Source: Cladophialophora immunda
Lineage: Eukaryota > Ascomycota > Eurotiomycetes > Chaetothyriales > Herpotrichiellaceae
Direction of reading: 5' to 3'
DNA: 64,000 nt
NCBI RefSeq assembly: GCF_000835495.1
Contig: NW_015622546.1
Span: 2,482,883 to 2,546,882 of the forward strand
The notes beneath the pieces are model-generated. The model did no database searches. It saw only the letters and a list, made by a program, of their open reading frames with translations, and was not told where the DNA came from. Positions 9,949 through 21,475 of the stretch are shown here, in pieces. Position 1 is the stretch's first letter. The number at the start of each line of letters is the position of its first letter. A program made the position numbers and the translations under genes.

Positions 9949-11682
9949 ATGGAGACTGTATCTGAGATGGAAGAAATCAAGCAATCTCAAACCGCATCCG
10001 AGTTAGTTGCCCGTCCAAGAAGTCATTGTTTCTCGCTCACACTGACCATTCCAGTTTCATTGATCAACAACTCGCCCTCGAGGCTGATGCGCGAGAAGTG
10101 CTTCCATATGTACGGTTCTTGCCCTTCCAACCACTTGGAGATGCTCTCAGGTCGCTAATGTCATGCACAGAAGTTCGACAAATGTACCAATATTCTGGGG
10201 CCCTTGCGCCAGAACGTCTTTGCCTGCCTGACATGCAGCCCTCCACCCGCTTCGGCGGCGCAAGTCTACACGCCCGCAGGTGTCTGCTACGCTTGCTCCA
10301 TCTCCTGCCACGGCGAACACACCCTCGTTGAGCTGTTCTCCCGCCGCGATTTTGTCTGCGACTGTGGCACTAGCCGATTACCGTCGACTTCGCCTTGCAC
10401 TTTGCGATCCGATCCCGTAACAGGAAATCGAGGAGTACATTCGCAGGAACCACACAAGGGCAATCGTTACAACCACAACTTTCAAAATCGATTTTGCGCG
10501 TGCGGAGAGGAATACGATGCAGAAACGGAGAAGGGGACGATGTTTCAATGTTTGGGATTAGGGACGGTTGATAGTGGTGGTTGCGGAGAAGACTGGTACC
10601 ATCCAGAGTGCCTGATGGGCTTACCGAGAGATTGGTACAAGTCAGTCGACTCGAAACAAAAAACGTCAGAGGAAACAGAGAAAGATCAGAAGACAGAGGA
10701 TAAAGAGGCGGAAGAACCCAGTCACCCAGTCCCGCCAGGCTTCCCAAACGAAGATGACTTCGATACCATGATATGCTACAAGTGCGTGGAGTCCAATCCC
10801 TGGATCAAGAAATACGCGGGCGCACCCGGCTTCTTGCCCGCTGTGTTCAAACATGGCGCCCAGACAGGCACAGTGAACAACACTGCTGACCCAGCCGCGC
10901 AATCCAAGGCCACACCAACATCAACTGCCCCTGTTTCCCTCAAGCGTAAGGCCTCCGATGGCGACATAGAAGCCGGGCCACCTAGCCCTTCCAAGCGCGT
11001 TAGGAACGAAGACGAAACAGATCCAGCAGCAGCAGCAGCAGCTCTTCCGATCACCTCTACCGAACCGCTCTCCAACGACAACGACGACGCAAACAACCAC
11101 CCCGCAACGAATCCTGCAAAGACAGAAGCCGACCCAAACCCCAAACAAAAGCACGACCTCCTTCCCAGCCCACCTCCAACGGGGACCTTCTCGCTCTTCC
11201 TGCGCGCCGATTTCCGCGACCACCTGTGCCACTGCCCGCAATGCTACCCGCACCTGATCCCGCACCCGCAACTCCTGGAGGAAGAGGACACGTATGAACC
11301 CTCGCTATCATCCGAGGGCTCCTCGGACGCCAACAACGGCGGCGGGCACTCGCGATCCTCGCGTGCTTCCCTCCTGGAGCGAGGCGAAGCCGCCCTGTCA
11401 AACATGGACCGAGTCCGCGCGATCGAGGGCGTCATGGTCTACAACCACTTGCGCGACAAGGTGAAGGAGTTCCTCAAGCCGTACGCGGAGAGCGGCCAGG
11501 CGGTCAGCGCCGAGGCCATCAAGGCGTACTTTGAGAAGCTGAGAGGCGACGAGGCGGCTATAAAAGAGGCCAAGGAAAAGGACGGCAGGGCGAACGGTCA
11601 TGATGGAGCGGATGGGAATGGAGGTGCGGAAGGTGGAGGCGAGGGCGATAGAAGCACCAGGAGAGAACAGTCCGGGTATTGA
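9949..11682 (+). CDS. ubr7: UBR7/Mlo2-like UBR-box and PHD-type protein
   Basis: Homologue of UBR7 (fission yeast Mlo2), a putative E3 ubiquitin ligase and N-recognin family member that binds chromatin in animals. Exons 9949-10001, 10055-10109, 10171-11682 give 539 residues. The spliced N-terminus reads SDFIDQQLALEADAREVLPY, typical of the family. A UBR box follows (residues about 50-125) with clustered Cys/His: CLTC, CYACSISCHGEH, FVCDCGTSRLP. A PHD-like zinc region carries FCACGEEYD, GCGEDWYHPECL and MICYKC. The middle (about 260-350) is low complexity with poly-Ala. The C-terminal part includes FLRADFRDHLCHCPQCYPHL, a conserved Cys pair motif, and a helical tail ending in Gly-rich sequence. 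It is transcribed divergently from MCM2. Confidence 0.92.
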
Positions 11683-12274
11683 ACGGCATGAAAGAGAGTG
11701 AGTGCCCAGATGCTCCCACGACACCTACAGTACGTCACGTCGGGAACGACATTCAAAAATATACTATGCACAACGGCAGTTTTCGCGGCTGTCGTGGAGA
11801 GGGAACGAAGAACAAAAAGCCTATCCTGGAAAGCACTTTTGTATTGCTGTTTGCATGCTACAGTGGCACAAGTGGTCGCCGCACCGTCAATACATCTGAA
11901 CACGTTTGGTGACGAGGTTTTTTGGCTTTGGAGCTCTTTCAGTTTCGAAGTAACCAGTGCATGAACGATCCCCCAGACTCCTTGACTCCCTGTTCCGCGC
12001 ACAATTTGTGCTTTGAGCCCTCCTTTGGTCGCTCTATGTTGTTGGTATCAATACTCGGTACATTTCTGTCACCCTTCATTTCCTTTTGGGACCAGCCTCA
12101 CCCAGTTGGATTACAAATGCTGAATTGCTCAATTTCGAATGAGGGAATCAATATGCTGGGTAATAGCTCTGGTCTTCTGCTCCGAAAGCCTTCAGTCGTT
12201 GCTTGAAGCATGGCCGTGCGATTTACTGGGTTCCGGTATGAGCTGTATGGTTCGTGGTCGTCTCTCACCTTATT
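11683..12274. other. Convergent intergenic region
   Basis: Holds the 3' ends of the UBR7-like gene (+) and the large unknown gene (-). No coding signal or notable repeat seen. Confidence 0.5.
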
Positions 12275-15095
12275 TCAGGGTGCCTTGACCGTACCGGCAT
12301 TCGCTTCCTCAGCTAGCTTCGCAAGCCGTTCTCGGGTTTTCCTGTATGGGCCCCTTGGTCCTCTCTTGCAGCCACGTTTCGTTGGATTGGCCGTCTTTCC
12401 CTTCGTTGTCTCCTCGAGAGGAGTCATCATGGGTCCCTGTTCGCTAGTGGTCTTGTCCAAAGACGCCTTCATTTCTCGATCCACTTCAACGTTTGTGGAC
12501 AGCTGGTGCTGAACAAGCCCAGAGGTCTGTCCGACCACTCCCACAGATTCCTGTCCGCTAGCTAGATCATTCACAGTGTTCCGAGAAGCGCCCTGGATTT
12601 TCTCTGATGGCAGAGAAGAATCGGCGCTGCGGCTTTCCAAGCTGTCTTCACCTTTGCCCTTCCCGTTCGGCTTAACCTCTTCACCCTCGGAATTGGTGAT
12701 GACGATGCTCTCCGTTCCATCTTCGCGTTGCCCCTGCTTGTCCTTTGCAAAGCTGGCCAACGAGCTCAGGGCAAGAGCAAGGTCCGATTGCGAACAAACG
12801 TTGTCCCATTGAACCTTGCCCCTCATTCCATCCTTCATCGGTCCGCGGAGTCGTGCCTGGAGCTCTTCCAGATCTTCATTTTCAGAAATCGGAGAATATG
12901 ATGGCGAAAGCGGAGACCTTGGCTTCACAATCTCTAGAGGCACAGCGCCCTCAGTGGTTCTTGTGATTGTTTCTGCCGATTCAATGCTGGAGATTATGTG
13001 CTGTGATTCAGTGTGAGAGTCGGTCTCATCTGAAGGCACCAGATGCGCCTTGGTAAGGTCGCGACATCTTTCTGCTTCGGTATGAAGTTGGTCGATATCA
13101 TAATTCTTCCCTTGCCAAGTACCTTTTGAAGGAGTCACGGGTGCTGCTTCGATTAGCATTCGTTGAACCTTGCTTATATCTGGGCGGATATCTGACTGGG
13201 AAGCCTTTCGCTTTGAGCTGTCAGATGCCACAGGCGCTGAACAGCCAGGATGTGGTTGCGGTTTGGCTGGAGGACGGATTGCAGGCCTCGTGAAGGTGGC
13301 GCCGAGTGTGCCACTATGCAGCGGTCGTTCCACATCCTTCACCGTGGGTCCCAGGCCGAATCCAGATATGTTGGTACCGAATGACCTAGAGATGACTGAT
13401 GAACGCTCAGGATTCGCAAACCCGTTGAGAGACACTGCCGTCGTATTTCCGGGGTTTGGAGCGGACATTTGTTGTGTCGAACTCATAGGTTGCGGATTCT
13501 TTCTCAAGATCCTGGCCAATCCGTCCTTGTTCTGTATCTTGAGAATCAGACGCTGAGGATCTGGTAGAATCCCAAACGGCGGATGTGCTTCCGAATACTT
13601 TGTGGTAAGCTGCTGAGAAGCGTCAGCACTCTGCAAATCCCGAGAGCGCTCTTTCGCCCTTGAAAGTAGTTTGGCCAATATGCCTCTGGAGCTGCAGCTA
13701 GCACGCGGACTAACCGCATTTTCCAGAGATTCATCTTGTACTTCGAATTGGCCATGTTGGACGTGTGGAGAAGTGGCACTATCGAAGATCGCTGTGATTG
13801 AATATGAACCGGCTCGAGCGACGCCTGTTCGGGTTTTCTCATTGAGATCTCGGGCGTTAAACAATGATGCTCCAGATGAACTCGATAATTCACCAGGCTT
13901 TGTGACGGTAGAGAGGGGATGGGGCGAGATTCTCACGACCAAATTTGGATCCAAGTGGAGTAATGGACGATCTGATGTCGGGCGTGGTTTAATCGAATAT
14001 ATCGGATGGACCGGAGTCGTGGGCATTGTGCTTCGCTTTCCGGCCGCCTTCTTCTTGTTATTCAAATCGTGCCTAGGCCTTAAGCGTTTTTCACTGCGCT
14101 GTGCTTCATGGGTTTGGTCAGGTTCTGAGAAGGACGAATATCCCGAATCGATATGGAGATGATCGTTCGACGGGCCCGGTCTGGCCGTTGTGCCCGGGAC
14201 ATGTCTGAAGAGTCCGCCAAACTGTGCATCTAAAGGATCTGGCAGCCAAGTTCCGAGCAATTCTCTCGCAATACCACGACTTGACAAGAAGTCTTTTGCC
14301 ACGCGGACCTCGGACTCAAAGGCTAACTCATAGTTGCTCGCGAAGACCATGTAGTCGACATATTCATTGAATACATCCGCATCGATAGACAAGGGTGGTT
14401 GCTGAGCTTCAGAAAGTTCGACGCTAGCATGAGCACAGTAGTTCCATATTTCTGCAACCGAAGCTGGATGTAATGCCCGCATGCCCACAGCTCTCTGAAT
14501 TTGGCTCGCTTCCTGCTCCGTCAGTCCCAGAAGCTGCGGCACTAATTTCGAAGGATAGTTCGCTGAGACGGCTTTGTAGATGTGGCACTGCAAAGAAAGC
14601 GGAAGCACGTCCCATGTGGGGTTGCAATCGGTCTGTAAAGCATCAGTCAATGTAATCTTTTGAGGATTGGAGTTTAGGAGGAGATCCACAGACCTCTGCA
14701 GCAATTGGCTCATCCACCACGGGTCGGACGGGTATTCTGGTATTATTCTGCGTTGTAATGGGTTCAATTGTTCGCCACTCTGCTCGGGGACTGTTGTTTT
14801 GAACTGGACTGCTGCCAGCCAAGCTGATACGGGGGCCCTCACTTGAAAGTGAATTCAGCGTTTCCTGAACGTTCACCAACTCTTTAGATTCGTCTGAATT
14901 CCCCGCAGCAGACGTATTGATAGAGGTCAGCGGAAGCGAAGGAAAGGCTGCTGGAGGATTGTTTGGATTGAAAGGGACAATCTGGGCTTTGAGCAACATG
15001 GGATAAGCTGGCTTGGTTCCATTGCGATTTTGAGGTGCGACGTGCACTTCATCTTCAAAACGAGTCGGCACCGTGACACTTTTTCTCAGTTGCAT
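12275..15095 (-). CDS. Large fungal protein of unknown function with AT-hook-like tail
   Basis: I do not recognise this family. Preferred exons 15095-14694 and 14632-12275 give 919 residues. The 61-base intron has a good branch sequence (TGACTGATG) and acceptor (TTTACAG), though its donor GTCTGT is weak. The only segment that looks folded follows the intron (TWDVLPLSLQCHIYKAVSAN to about residue 230), with several helices. The rest is Ser/Pro/Lys-rich and probably disordered. The C-terminus has a basic stretch KRGCKRGPRGPYRKTRERL resembling an AT-hook, which suggests a nuclear protein. An alternative splice uses the 52-base intron 14842-14791, with a different reading for residues 85-134. Transcript data are needed to choose. 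Confidence 0.7.
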
Positions 15096-15804
15096 GGCTG
15101 CATATCAATAAGTTCCATATGTTATGAAGGAGAGATCGATAAGGAGAAGGAGCACGTGAGCAATCTGGGCCCAATAAAGGAGTGTGGATGGTAACAAGTG
15201 GGTGAAGGTGGTTACCCAAGACAAAGAGGATGGAAGACAAAATGAGTTTGGGCGGTTAAAGGATAGGTGTCGACTCTTGTACCTGACCCCACTGAGTATG
15301 TGAAGAGCTGGACAGTGATGCAATTGCCGGTGAAGTGCTTGCCTGTGAGGGAGGCGCCTTCAATCAGTTCCTTCTCACTGGAGGCTGCCAAACAGGAGGG
15401 CGCGACGTACTGCTGCCACAACAAGAAGTGAGCAATGACAGTAAATTGCCTATTGGCAGTAGTTACCTCCTCAATGCCAACCTCCATACAACATGCCGAT
15501 GTTCCATAACTCGAAGCTCCCGTTGAGCGAAGTTATTCCACCCTGCATGCCGGTCACGGCTTGCTCGCATGACAGTGATAGCGGCAACATAGCGACTTCA
15601 TCTTATGGTTGTAGTTCGCCCAGGAGCGGCCGTAGGAGATGAGTATTGCCAGATTGGAGGCCAAGGTGGTTGGAGGTATACTCAGTTAGCTCGGCGATAA
15701 TCGTTGGAACATGCAGCATTTGCCCCAGTCCGCGTTGTGAGACGTAGATTCGCATTCCATGTCCGATCAACGGGTTCGAATGTCTCGTCAGAGGACGATC
15801 ATGG
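15096..15804. other. Intergenic region
   Basis: Lies between the start of the large unknown gene and the stop of the phosphatase-like gene (both -). It should contain the promoter of the former. No further gene is supported. Confidence 0.45.
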
Positions 15805-16785
15805 TCAATCGAAGAGGTCCACAAACGGGGCCACCCCTTCTCTAACATGAGTACCATGCGTGTACTCAGAATTGCATTCCATGTTCTCGTCAGAGTCGTA
15901 GAAAGCGTCCAAATTCCGCTTGCGGAGCGTTGTGGGCAGAGCCACAGCGTTGCTGCCGCGCATCGATGTGCTTGATATTGGGCCGGAGACTTGACGTTCA
16001 GCTCGGGTGATCGCTTGCAAGTCGAGCAAAACGTTCTTCATTTCGTCTGACAAACTGATACAGAAGCGCTGCGACTGGAGAATATGAATGGCGACAATTG
16101 CGTCCACGCCGTAAACAATCATCAGATATGCCGCTACCAATAACGGCGATCGGTCATTTCCAGACTCACAGAAGACGAGAACCTTGCCGGAGATGTCGCT
16201 GATATCTTGGATTGGGGTCCTGACGCAAGAAGACTCGAGATGGTCGTTTATTGCTCGAACAGTTGACTTGACAACGGGGATGAAATCGTTTGGGTGTTCA
16301 AAATCCAAAGTCAAGGTCGCTCGTCCTGCGCTCGAAGGAAAGCTTGCAGGATCAAGGAAGGTCGGTCTCGTCAGCAAGGATCTGGTAGACCGGACTGCAA
16401 CAAGAAGGGTGATGCCTGTCTGCTCGACAAAATCAGGGTCCTTAGCAGAGCTGCTTGGACCCAGCAGCAGGAATGGGAGGATATACTGGGCACTTCTCCG
16501 CATCTCATATTGCCATATGAGCATCGAGTGGGTCAGATCCAGCTTGTGACTCGAGACGAGCGCGGCGAGGAAATCCGGATTGCCATACTGTGTAGAAATT
16601 TGGGTAAACGGAACAACATCAACCTTGAAAGAGGGCCTTCCGTCACGGTATTCGAGGTCAGGTGGAGGCACATAGACTTTTGGAACTCCCAGCTGTCGCT
16701 TGTCGCTGTAGTGTTGAGCCGCAACGTAGACACCCGGGGCTGGAGGCCAGGAAGTAGCTGCTGTGACCTCGGTGTTGGGAAGCAT
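15805..16785 (-). CDS. Dual-specificity-phosphatase-like protein with altered HCX5R motif
   Basis: Single-exon, 326-residue protein with a DSP-like core at about residues 95-250: AQYILPFLLLGPSSSA at its start, GITLLVAVRS, then the active-site loop VLVFCESGNDRSPLLVAAYLM. The catalytic Cys and Arg of the CX5R loop are present, but the His that normally precedes the Cys is Phe. The N-terminal ~90 residues and the C-terminal tail (KRNLDAFYDSDEN) are not recognised. It may be a weak phosphatase or a phospho-binding STYX-like pseudophosphatase. Start chosen at the ATG giving MLPNTEVTAA; the open frame continues upstream but that extension looks non-coding. Confidence 0.75.
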   Translation of the reverse strand: MLPNTEVTAATSWPPAPGVYVAAQHYSDKRQLGVPKVYVPPPDLEYRDGRPSFKVDVVPFTQISTQYGNPDFLAALVSSHKLDLTHSMLIWQYEMRRSAQYILPFLLLGPSSSAKDPDFVEQTGITLLVAVRSTRSLLTRPTFLDPASFPSSAGRATLTLDFEHPNDFIPVVKSTVRAINDHLESSCVRTPIQDISDISGKVLVFCESGNDRSPLLVAAYLMIVYGVDAIVAIHILQSQRFCISLSDEMKNVLLDLQAITRAERQVSGPISSTSMRGSNAVALPTTLRKRNLDAFYDSDENMECNSEYTHGTHVREGVAPFVDLFD

Positions 16786-17631
16786 GGCAAGCTGCAAGCA
16801 CGAGATAAGGTATTGAATGATGCTGTGATTGTAGGTAGATACAGATCGAGATAGTAGGCTCAGATGTGTCTGTTGTCGTCGGCGCAGTTCTTTGGTGATG
16901 TTGCACAGGGGCAAGCAGAAGAGGCTGATGGAACTCAGACGGTTGATGCCAGCAATGCATGAGCAGCCTCCGCTCCTGCCATATTCGGGAGATATTATGA
17001 ACAAGTCTTGTGAAACTCCAGATCGCTGGTATTTTGTAGACTCAGAACCGGCGTGCAGGGTCGAGAGAGCCTTCTTGGGGTCACCGACTTGGTAGTGGAA
17101 GACTGGTCGTGACTGACTCGATCGGTATTACTGGAGTCCGGTAGCAGCAGGTCAGTGATCAAACGAAACAAGGTGGCAGAGCAGTGCGGAGTGTATTGCA
17201 AGCAGCAGAGGTACACCGAACAGAGGATCGCCAACGTAGGGGATGGTAAAGGCTGGAATTTTGATGGCCATGATTTGGGATGTGGTGCCAGATGCCATTC
17301 TGAAGGGGAAGCGAAGCCAAGTTCGTTGCCGCCTGCCGAGGATCAATGAGGCGCCCGCAAATCGGCGTCGCTGCAGACCGTCACCACCACCACCACCACC
17401 ACCACCACTGCTCCTACGAGTGACATTGCAGGCAGTCCAGGTCAGACAGACTACCCGTGGTCTTATAAACAGCTCTTTCTTGTGTGTACAGAGTTGATTC
17501 AACCGTCGAACTTGGCATTCCCTCATTTGGGGTGCATGCAGTAATGTACAGTAAGGCAGCACAACGTGACGACTTGCTACCGAATCTACCTTCGTCATCA
17601 TCTCATAACCCATCCCACGAACAATTCTTCG
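16786..17631. other. Intergenic region with CAC trinucleotide repeat
   Basis: Upstream region of the phosphatase-like gene and 3' region of the mitochondrial gene. It contains a (CAC)n microsatellite. No gene is supported. Confidence 0.45.
17382..17409. repeat. (CAC)n microsatellite
   Basis: About nine CAC units in a row in intergenic DNA. Confidence 0.9.
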
Positions 17632-18597
17632 TTATTGACCTTTGGCTCTGGACTCAGTGCTTCCAGCGTCTTTCTGAGGCTGCGATAGCGCCCGCTTTTC
17701 ATGTTGTTGTTTGTCACGCCTAAACTGTCTTTGTATTTGCCATATTGCTCTCTCCACCTCCCCACTCAGCTCTGGCACTCCTGTCACTTTGGCTACCAGG
17801 TTGTGGCTGTCTGCTGGGAGGATGATTTGTTCGGGTGGTGCACTGCCGTCGAGGACTTGGCTTCGCGTGACAAACGTGAAATCCGGTGCATCGGGTGCCA
17901 CCTGCTCATACAGGTCCTCAATCTCTGGAGGTGATATGGGCCGGAAGAGTCGATTATCCAGGATAAAATCCAAATGATCTGAACCTTTCAAAGCTGGTGG
18001 CCTGTCAGCGAGAGGCGGCTTGCTCAGGTGTACTGCCACTTACCTTTCCAATGGGACCAACACCGGTATGCAGCATAGAAAAAGGGAAAATTGGGTATTC
18101 TAGTTGCAGTTCAGTCATCGACGCACCCATAGACGTGGATTAGCCGGGGCAAAACCATACACAGGTACCAGAGCAAATGGTATGCAGATTGGCATGGCGA
18201 CCATGCTTCCAATGAAGCGATTCCAATGCAGTTGTTTTCTTTCCCTCGCCAGCCTTGCCAGAACTTTTGGCACATCGTCTTTGTGCATCACATTACCAGG
18301 GTAGATGACATCGAATTTCTTGCCTCGTGCAATCTGCTCGGCCTGCAGTTTGGGGTTGGAAGGAGGAAAGCTCTTCAATCCCCATTCCTGGTAAGGTATG
18401 CGCTGCAGGCCTTGATTGCCATAGTACACGACTGTTTTTCTCCATCCCCTATCTGCTGCTTCCCACTTGGCCCATGTCTCGGCGGCCTTTGCCGTCAATC
18501 GATCGATGATGGTCGGGTTGGCGTTCGGCTTTTGGACGCCGCGTTGACAGAAGACGAGTGCCTGTCGCGTTGTAAGAGGCAAGAGGAAGATTCGCAT
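17632..18597 (-). CDS. Mitochondrial K+/H+ exchange-related protein (MIT_KHE1 family)
   Basis: Homologue of yeast YDL183C, a mitochondrial inner-membrane-associated protein required for K+/H+ exchange and organelle volume control. Exons 18597-18161, 18099-18044, 17993-17632 give 284 residues. The splice junctions restore family text: MRIFLLPLTTRQALVFC at the start, the segment ending FALVPV|IPNFPFFYAAYRCWSHWK, then ALKGSDHLDFILDNRLF. One hydrophobic segment spans the second exon (ALVPVIPNFPFFYAAY). The C-terminus is a basic, helical tail. The protein lies head to head with the Srf1 gene over 802 bases. Confidence 0.88.
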
Positions 18598-19399
18598 AGC
18601 CGCGACGACTGCAGACTCGGGGGCAAGGAGACAGAGACTGCGACCGGTTTGCGTCGTTCAGGGTAGTTTCGATGAAATCATGGTCGAGACGGCAGGCTGC
18701 GAATACAAAATGAGCGAACCGCACCAGTAGGTCTGAAAGATGAGCGCCCAACAATCAATATTTTCCTGCCTCGATGATGCCAAAGACTGAACAGGTGCGC
18801 ACAGCGAATCGGAGCTGCAATCTGGCCTTTTGTGCAGGTATGTACATCAAAGTGACTATTTTGAAATCAAGTCAGTCATGAAGCATTAGTCCATGGTAGT
18901 TTTGTTGCCTCCAGAGCTGTCCTCCAACGTCATGGCTGAATCTCATGCATTGATTCGCCTAGAGCTGCCCAGGGACCTAGGCACCACGGAGGCACTACCA
19001 AACCCCCCCCCCCCGTTCCCGCAGCCATTTGCAGCAGACTGACGCCCCCATTCGCCAGGTGAGCTTACTCCAAGTTCCCTCAGTGATGAATGATCAACCT
19101 ACTCCTAAAACAGCTACTAAGGCAGGTCATACTCCCCATGTGGCATATGGCGCAGCATTGCCCGATATTTCTCTGTGTGTTTACAAGCCTCAGAGCCCTC
19201 ATTATTTAACGCTATCAGAGCGACTACACCAGAGCATTTATTTACGGGGCATTGACACGGCCACCTCGAGTATCACAAAGCGCATTCGCGCTGCCAAACA
19301 TCCTCGACATGCCCTTCCGCACCCGCCGGCGTTGACCTCTCCTCGTTACGGAGTATCCCAAATTTGAGGACTCTTCCAGATCCCCAGCAGATCAACAAC
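18598..19399. promoter_or_regulatory. Divergent promoter region, KHE1-like and Srf1 genes
   Basis: 802 bases between divergent start codons. It carries a C12 homopolymer at 19003-19014. I see no coding signal. Confidence 0.5.
19003..19014. repeat. C12 homopolymer
   Basis: Twelve consecutive C residues within the divergent promoter region. Confidence 0.9.
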
Positions 19400-20788
19400 A
19401 TGGCTGCTGAAGGAGGCTTCCCCTGGCAGGCGCCGTCAAGAGATCCTGAAAAGGCGGCAATGATAATGCCAGACCGCAACAAAGTCCCTCCACCGCCATC
19501 AATTGAGCAAGAAAGAGAACCAACATCCCCGACTAAGACCGTGGCATTGCATCAGCAATCCCAGCCTCGGAAGAATATCAACTTACAAGGGAAGCATCGA
19601 CATGTTGTTGTCAAAGGGCCTCCGCGAGTGGGCTTAACAAGTGCACTCCACGCTCCATCAGATTCTGTCCGAGCCAAACCAACGTCTCCCCTTCCCGTCC
19701 GAACCATTCCTCGTAGGTCATTGCCTCACTCCGTCAGACTCGGCTGAATAAAGTTAACAATTACGGACAGCTTGGGTGAAAGACGCGGATGAAGATGATT
19801 TGAGCGACCCTCAGTTCCAGAGCCCAGACACTCCACACGCAGCGTTGGTTGCGCAGCATCACCACAGCGTGTCCACAGCCAGGCGGCCTCTTATATCTAG
19901 CAGGCAGTCTCACGAGGAGGACTACTCTACACCATCTGGCAAGGCGAGAGCGCCGCGAACTTCAAGATGGATGTCGTTTGCCCAGCCCAGTGCCTACCCC
20001 CGAGAGAACTTCAACAGTGAAAAGGTGGACCCGGACTGGCTGAACCAGAACTTTACCGACTATTCAAAAACATGGCTGGCGGACCACGACGACGACGACG
20101 TCGAGGATGGCAGTAGCCGTTATCGTGCCTTTCGCAGGAAGAGACAAGTGTGGTATAAACGCGCCCAGTTCTACATCCTGCGAAATCCATTTATTCCTCT
20201 TGCCTTCCGGCTGACAGTGCTATCTTTTGCCATCGTCGCTCTGGGCCTGGGGGCTTCAATCTACCATGAAACCGGCAAGATCACGAAGTGCATCAAACAA
20301 GCACCAGACCGGCGCACTGCCGAGTGTGCGCAACGCGTGGGGCCGACAGCCACCGACTATTATCGAGACCCTTCGGGCTTGATGGCGGTGATAGTGGACG
20401 CAATCGCCATTGTCTACACCATCTATATCACCTACGACGAATACTTTTCGAAACCTCTGGGACTACGACCCGCAAGAGCAAAAGTCCGACTGATGCTGTT
20501 GGATTTGTTCTTCATTGTGTTCCAGTCCGCAAACTTGAGTCTAAGTTTCGAATCCTTGACAGTGGATGAAGGTGCCTGCAAGACTGGCGATTCTCTAAGG
20601 ACGGCAGGCAGATTCGAGAGTATCTGCGACAGAGCAGAGGCCCTGAGCGGTGTGTTGTTGGTGTCACTTACTGCATGGTTAATGACATTTTCTGTTAGCG
20701 TCTTGAGGTAAGTTTAACCATCCGGACCACTCTGCATATATTTGACTGATCGCCATACAGGCTGGTAGAACGAATCGACACGAAGTGA
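19400..20788 (+). CDS. srf1: Regulator of phospholipase D, Srf1 family
   Basis: Membrane protein of the Srf1 family; yeast Srf1 regulates phospholipase D (Spo14). Exons 19400-19712, 19771-20707, 20761-20788 give 425 residues. The first ~120 residues are Pro/Ser-rich and disordered. The conserved block reads SRWMSFAQPSAYPRENF, then VDPDWLNQNFTDYSKTWL. Four transmembrane segments follow: around LAFRLTVLSFAIVALGLG, LMAVIVDAIAIVYTIYI, VRLMLLDLFFIVFQSANL and SGVLLVSLTAWLMTFSVSVL. The last 28-base exon adds only LVERIDTK. The start is the first ATG in frame (MAAEGGFPW), just upstream of the disordered tail. Confidence 0.87.
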
Positions 20789-20947
20789 AACGAGTTTACG
20801 ACCCGGACTTCTACGAACAAAATTTAAACCTGTTTTGTGCCGAGTCTTCCCATGGCATGATTTATGCCAGCGGAGGACTGCCCAGCATCATTAAAGGCTC
20901 GACATATACTTTTAGTCTTTCTCGACAATACAGCTTTGGCAACATCC

Positions 20948-21475
20948 TCATACTTTCAGACTTGGGCCTTCGTCGCCGTAGACCGGGTCGCGCTTGAACC
21001 ATCCCAAGCTTCCGATCTGCTTGACCTGCTCCTCCTCCCCAGGCTTCCCGTAACACATATCCCATGTCCTGCCCTTCTCATAAGAGCCAACCATTTGGAA
21101 GCCGCCATAATCCTCGAGTAACCGATGACCGACGCCAGCAGGGACGACTACGACATCACCTTGCTCAAGAACGGGTTCCACTCGGCCTTCATTCTTCTCA
21201 CCTCCAAAGCAGCACTTTGCTGACCCCGAAGCAATGCTGAGAACTTCATGAGTGGTTGAGTGAAAGTGCGTTTCGCTGAACATGGTGTATCTCCATTGTG
21301 GAGAGACGACCCCGACGGATTTGAGGTGAGATTCGATAGTTGAAGGATTGGGGTCTGCAAAGACACCGTGGTATATCATGAGGGGCTTGCCTTGTATGGA
21401 GGTGTTTGGGATACCTTCGTAAGCGGGGATTTGATGTTTCGAGACCCGCAAGGCATTCAACGGAGTGATAGACAT
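20948..21475 (-). CDS. Cupin-domain protein (YjlB-like)
   Basis: Single-exon, 175-residue cupin resembling the bacterial YjlB family. The two cupin motifs are visible: THFHSTTHEVLSIASG (metal ligands His, His, Glu) and GDVVVVPAGVGHRLL (third His). The C-terminus ends with a short tail rich in Gly and acidic residues. Substrate is unknown. The single exon and bacterial-like family leave open an old horizontal transfer, but base composition looks normal. It is convergent with Srf1, 159 bases apart, and divergent from CUL1. Confidence 0.85.
   Translation of the reverse strand: MSITPLNALRVSKHQIPAYEGIPNTSIQGKPLMIYHGVFADPNPSTIESHLKSVGVVSPQWRYTMFSETHFHSTTHEVLSIASGSAKCCFGGEKNEGRVEPVLEQGDVVVVPAGVGHRLLEDYGGFQMVGSYEKGRTWDMCYGKPGEEEQVKQIGSLGWFKRDPVYGDEGPSLKV

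Noticed and set aside
14791..14842. Alternative 52-base intron in the large unknown gene
   Set aside because: It works in phase, but the 61-base intron at 14633-14693 has a better branch site and acceptor; kept only as an alternative.
15772..15782. GGTTCGAAT-like sequence resembling a tRNA B box
   Set aside because: No matching A box or cloverleaf arms around it.
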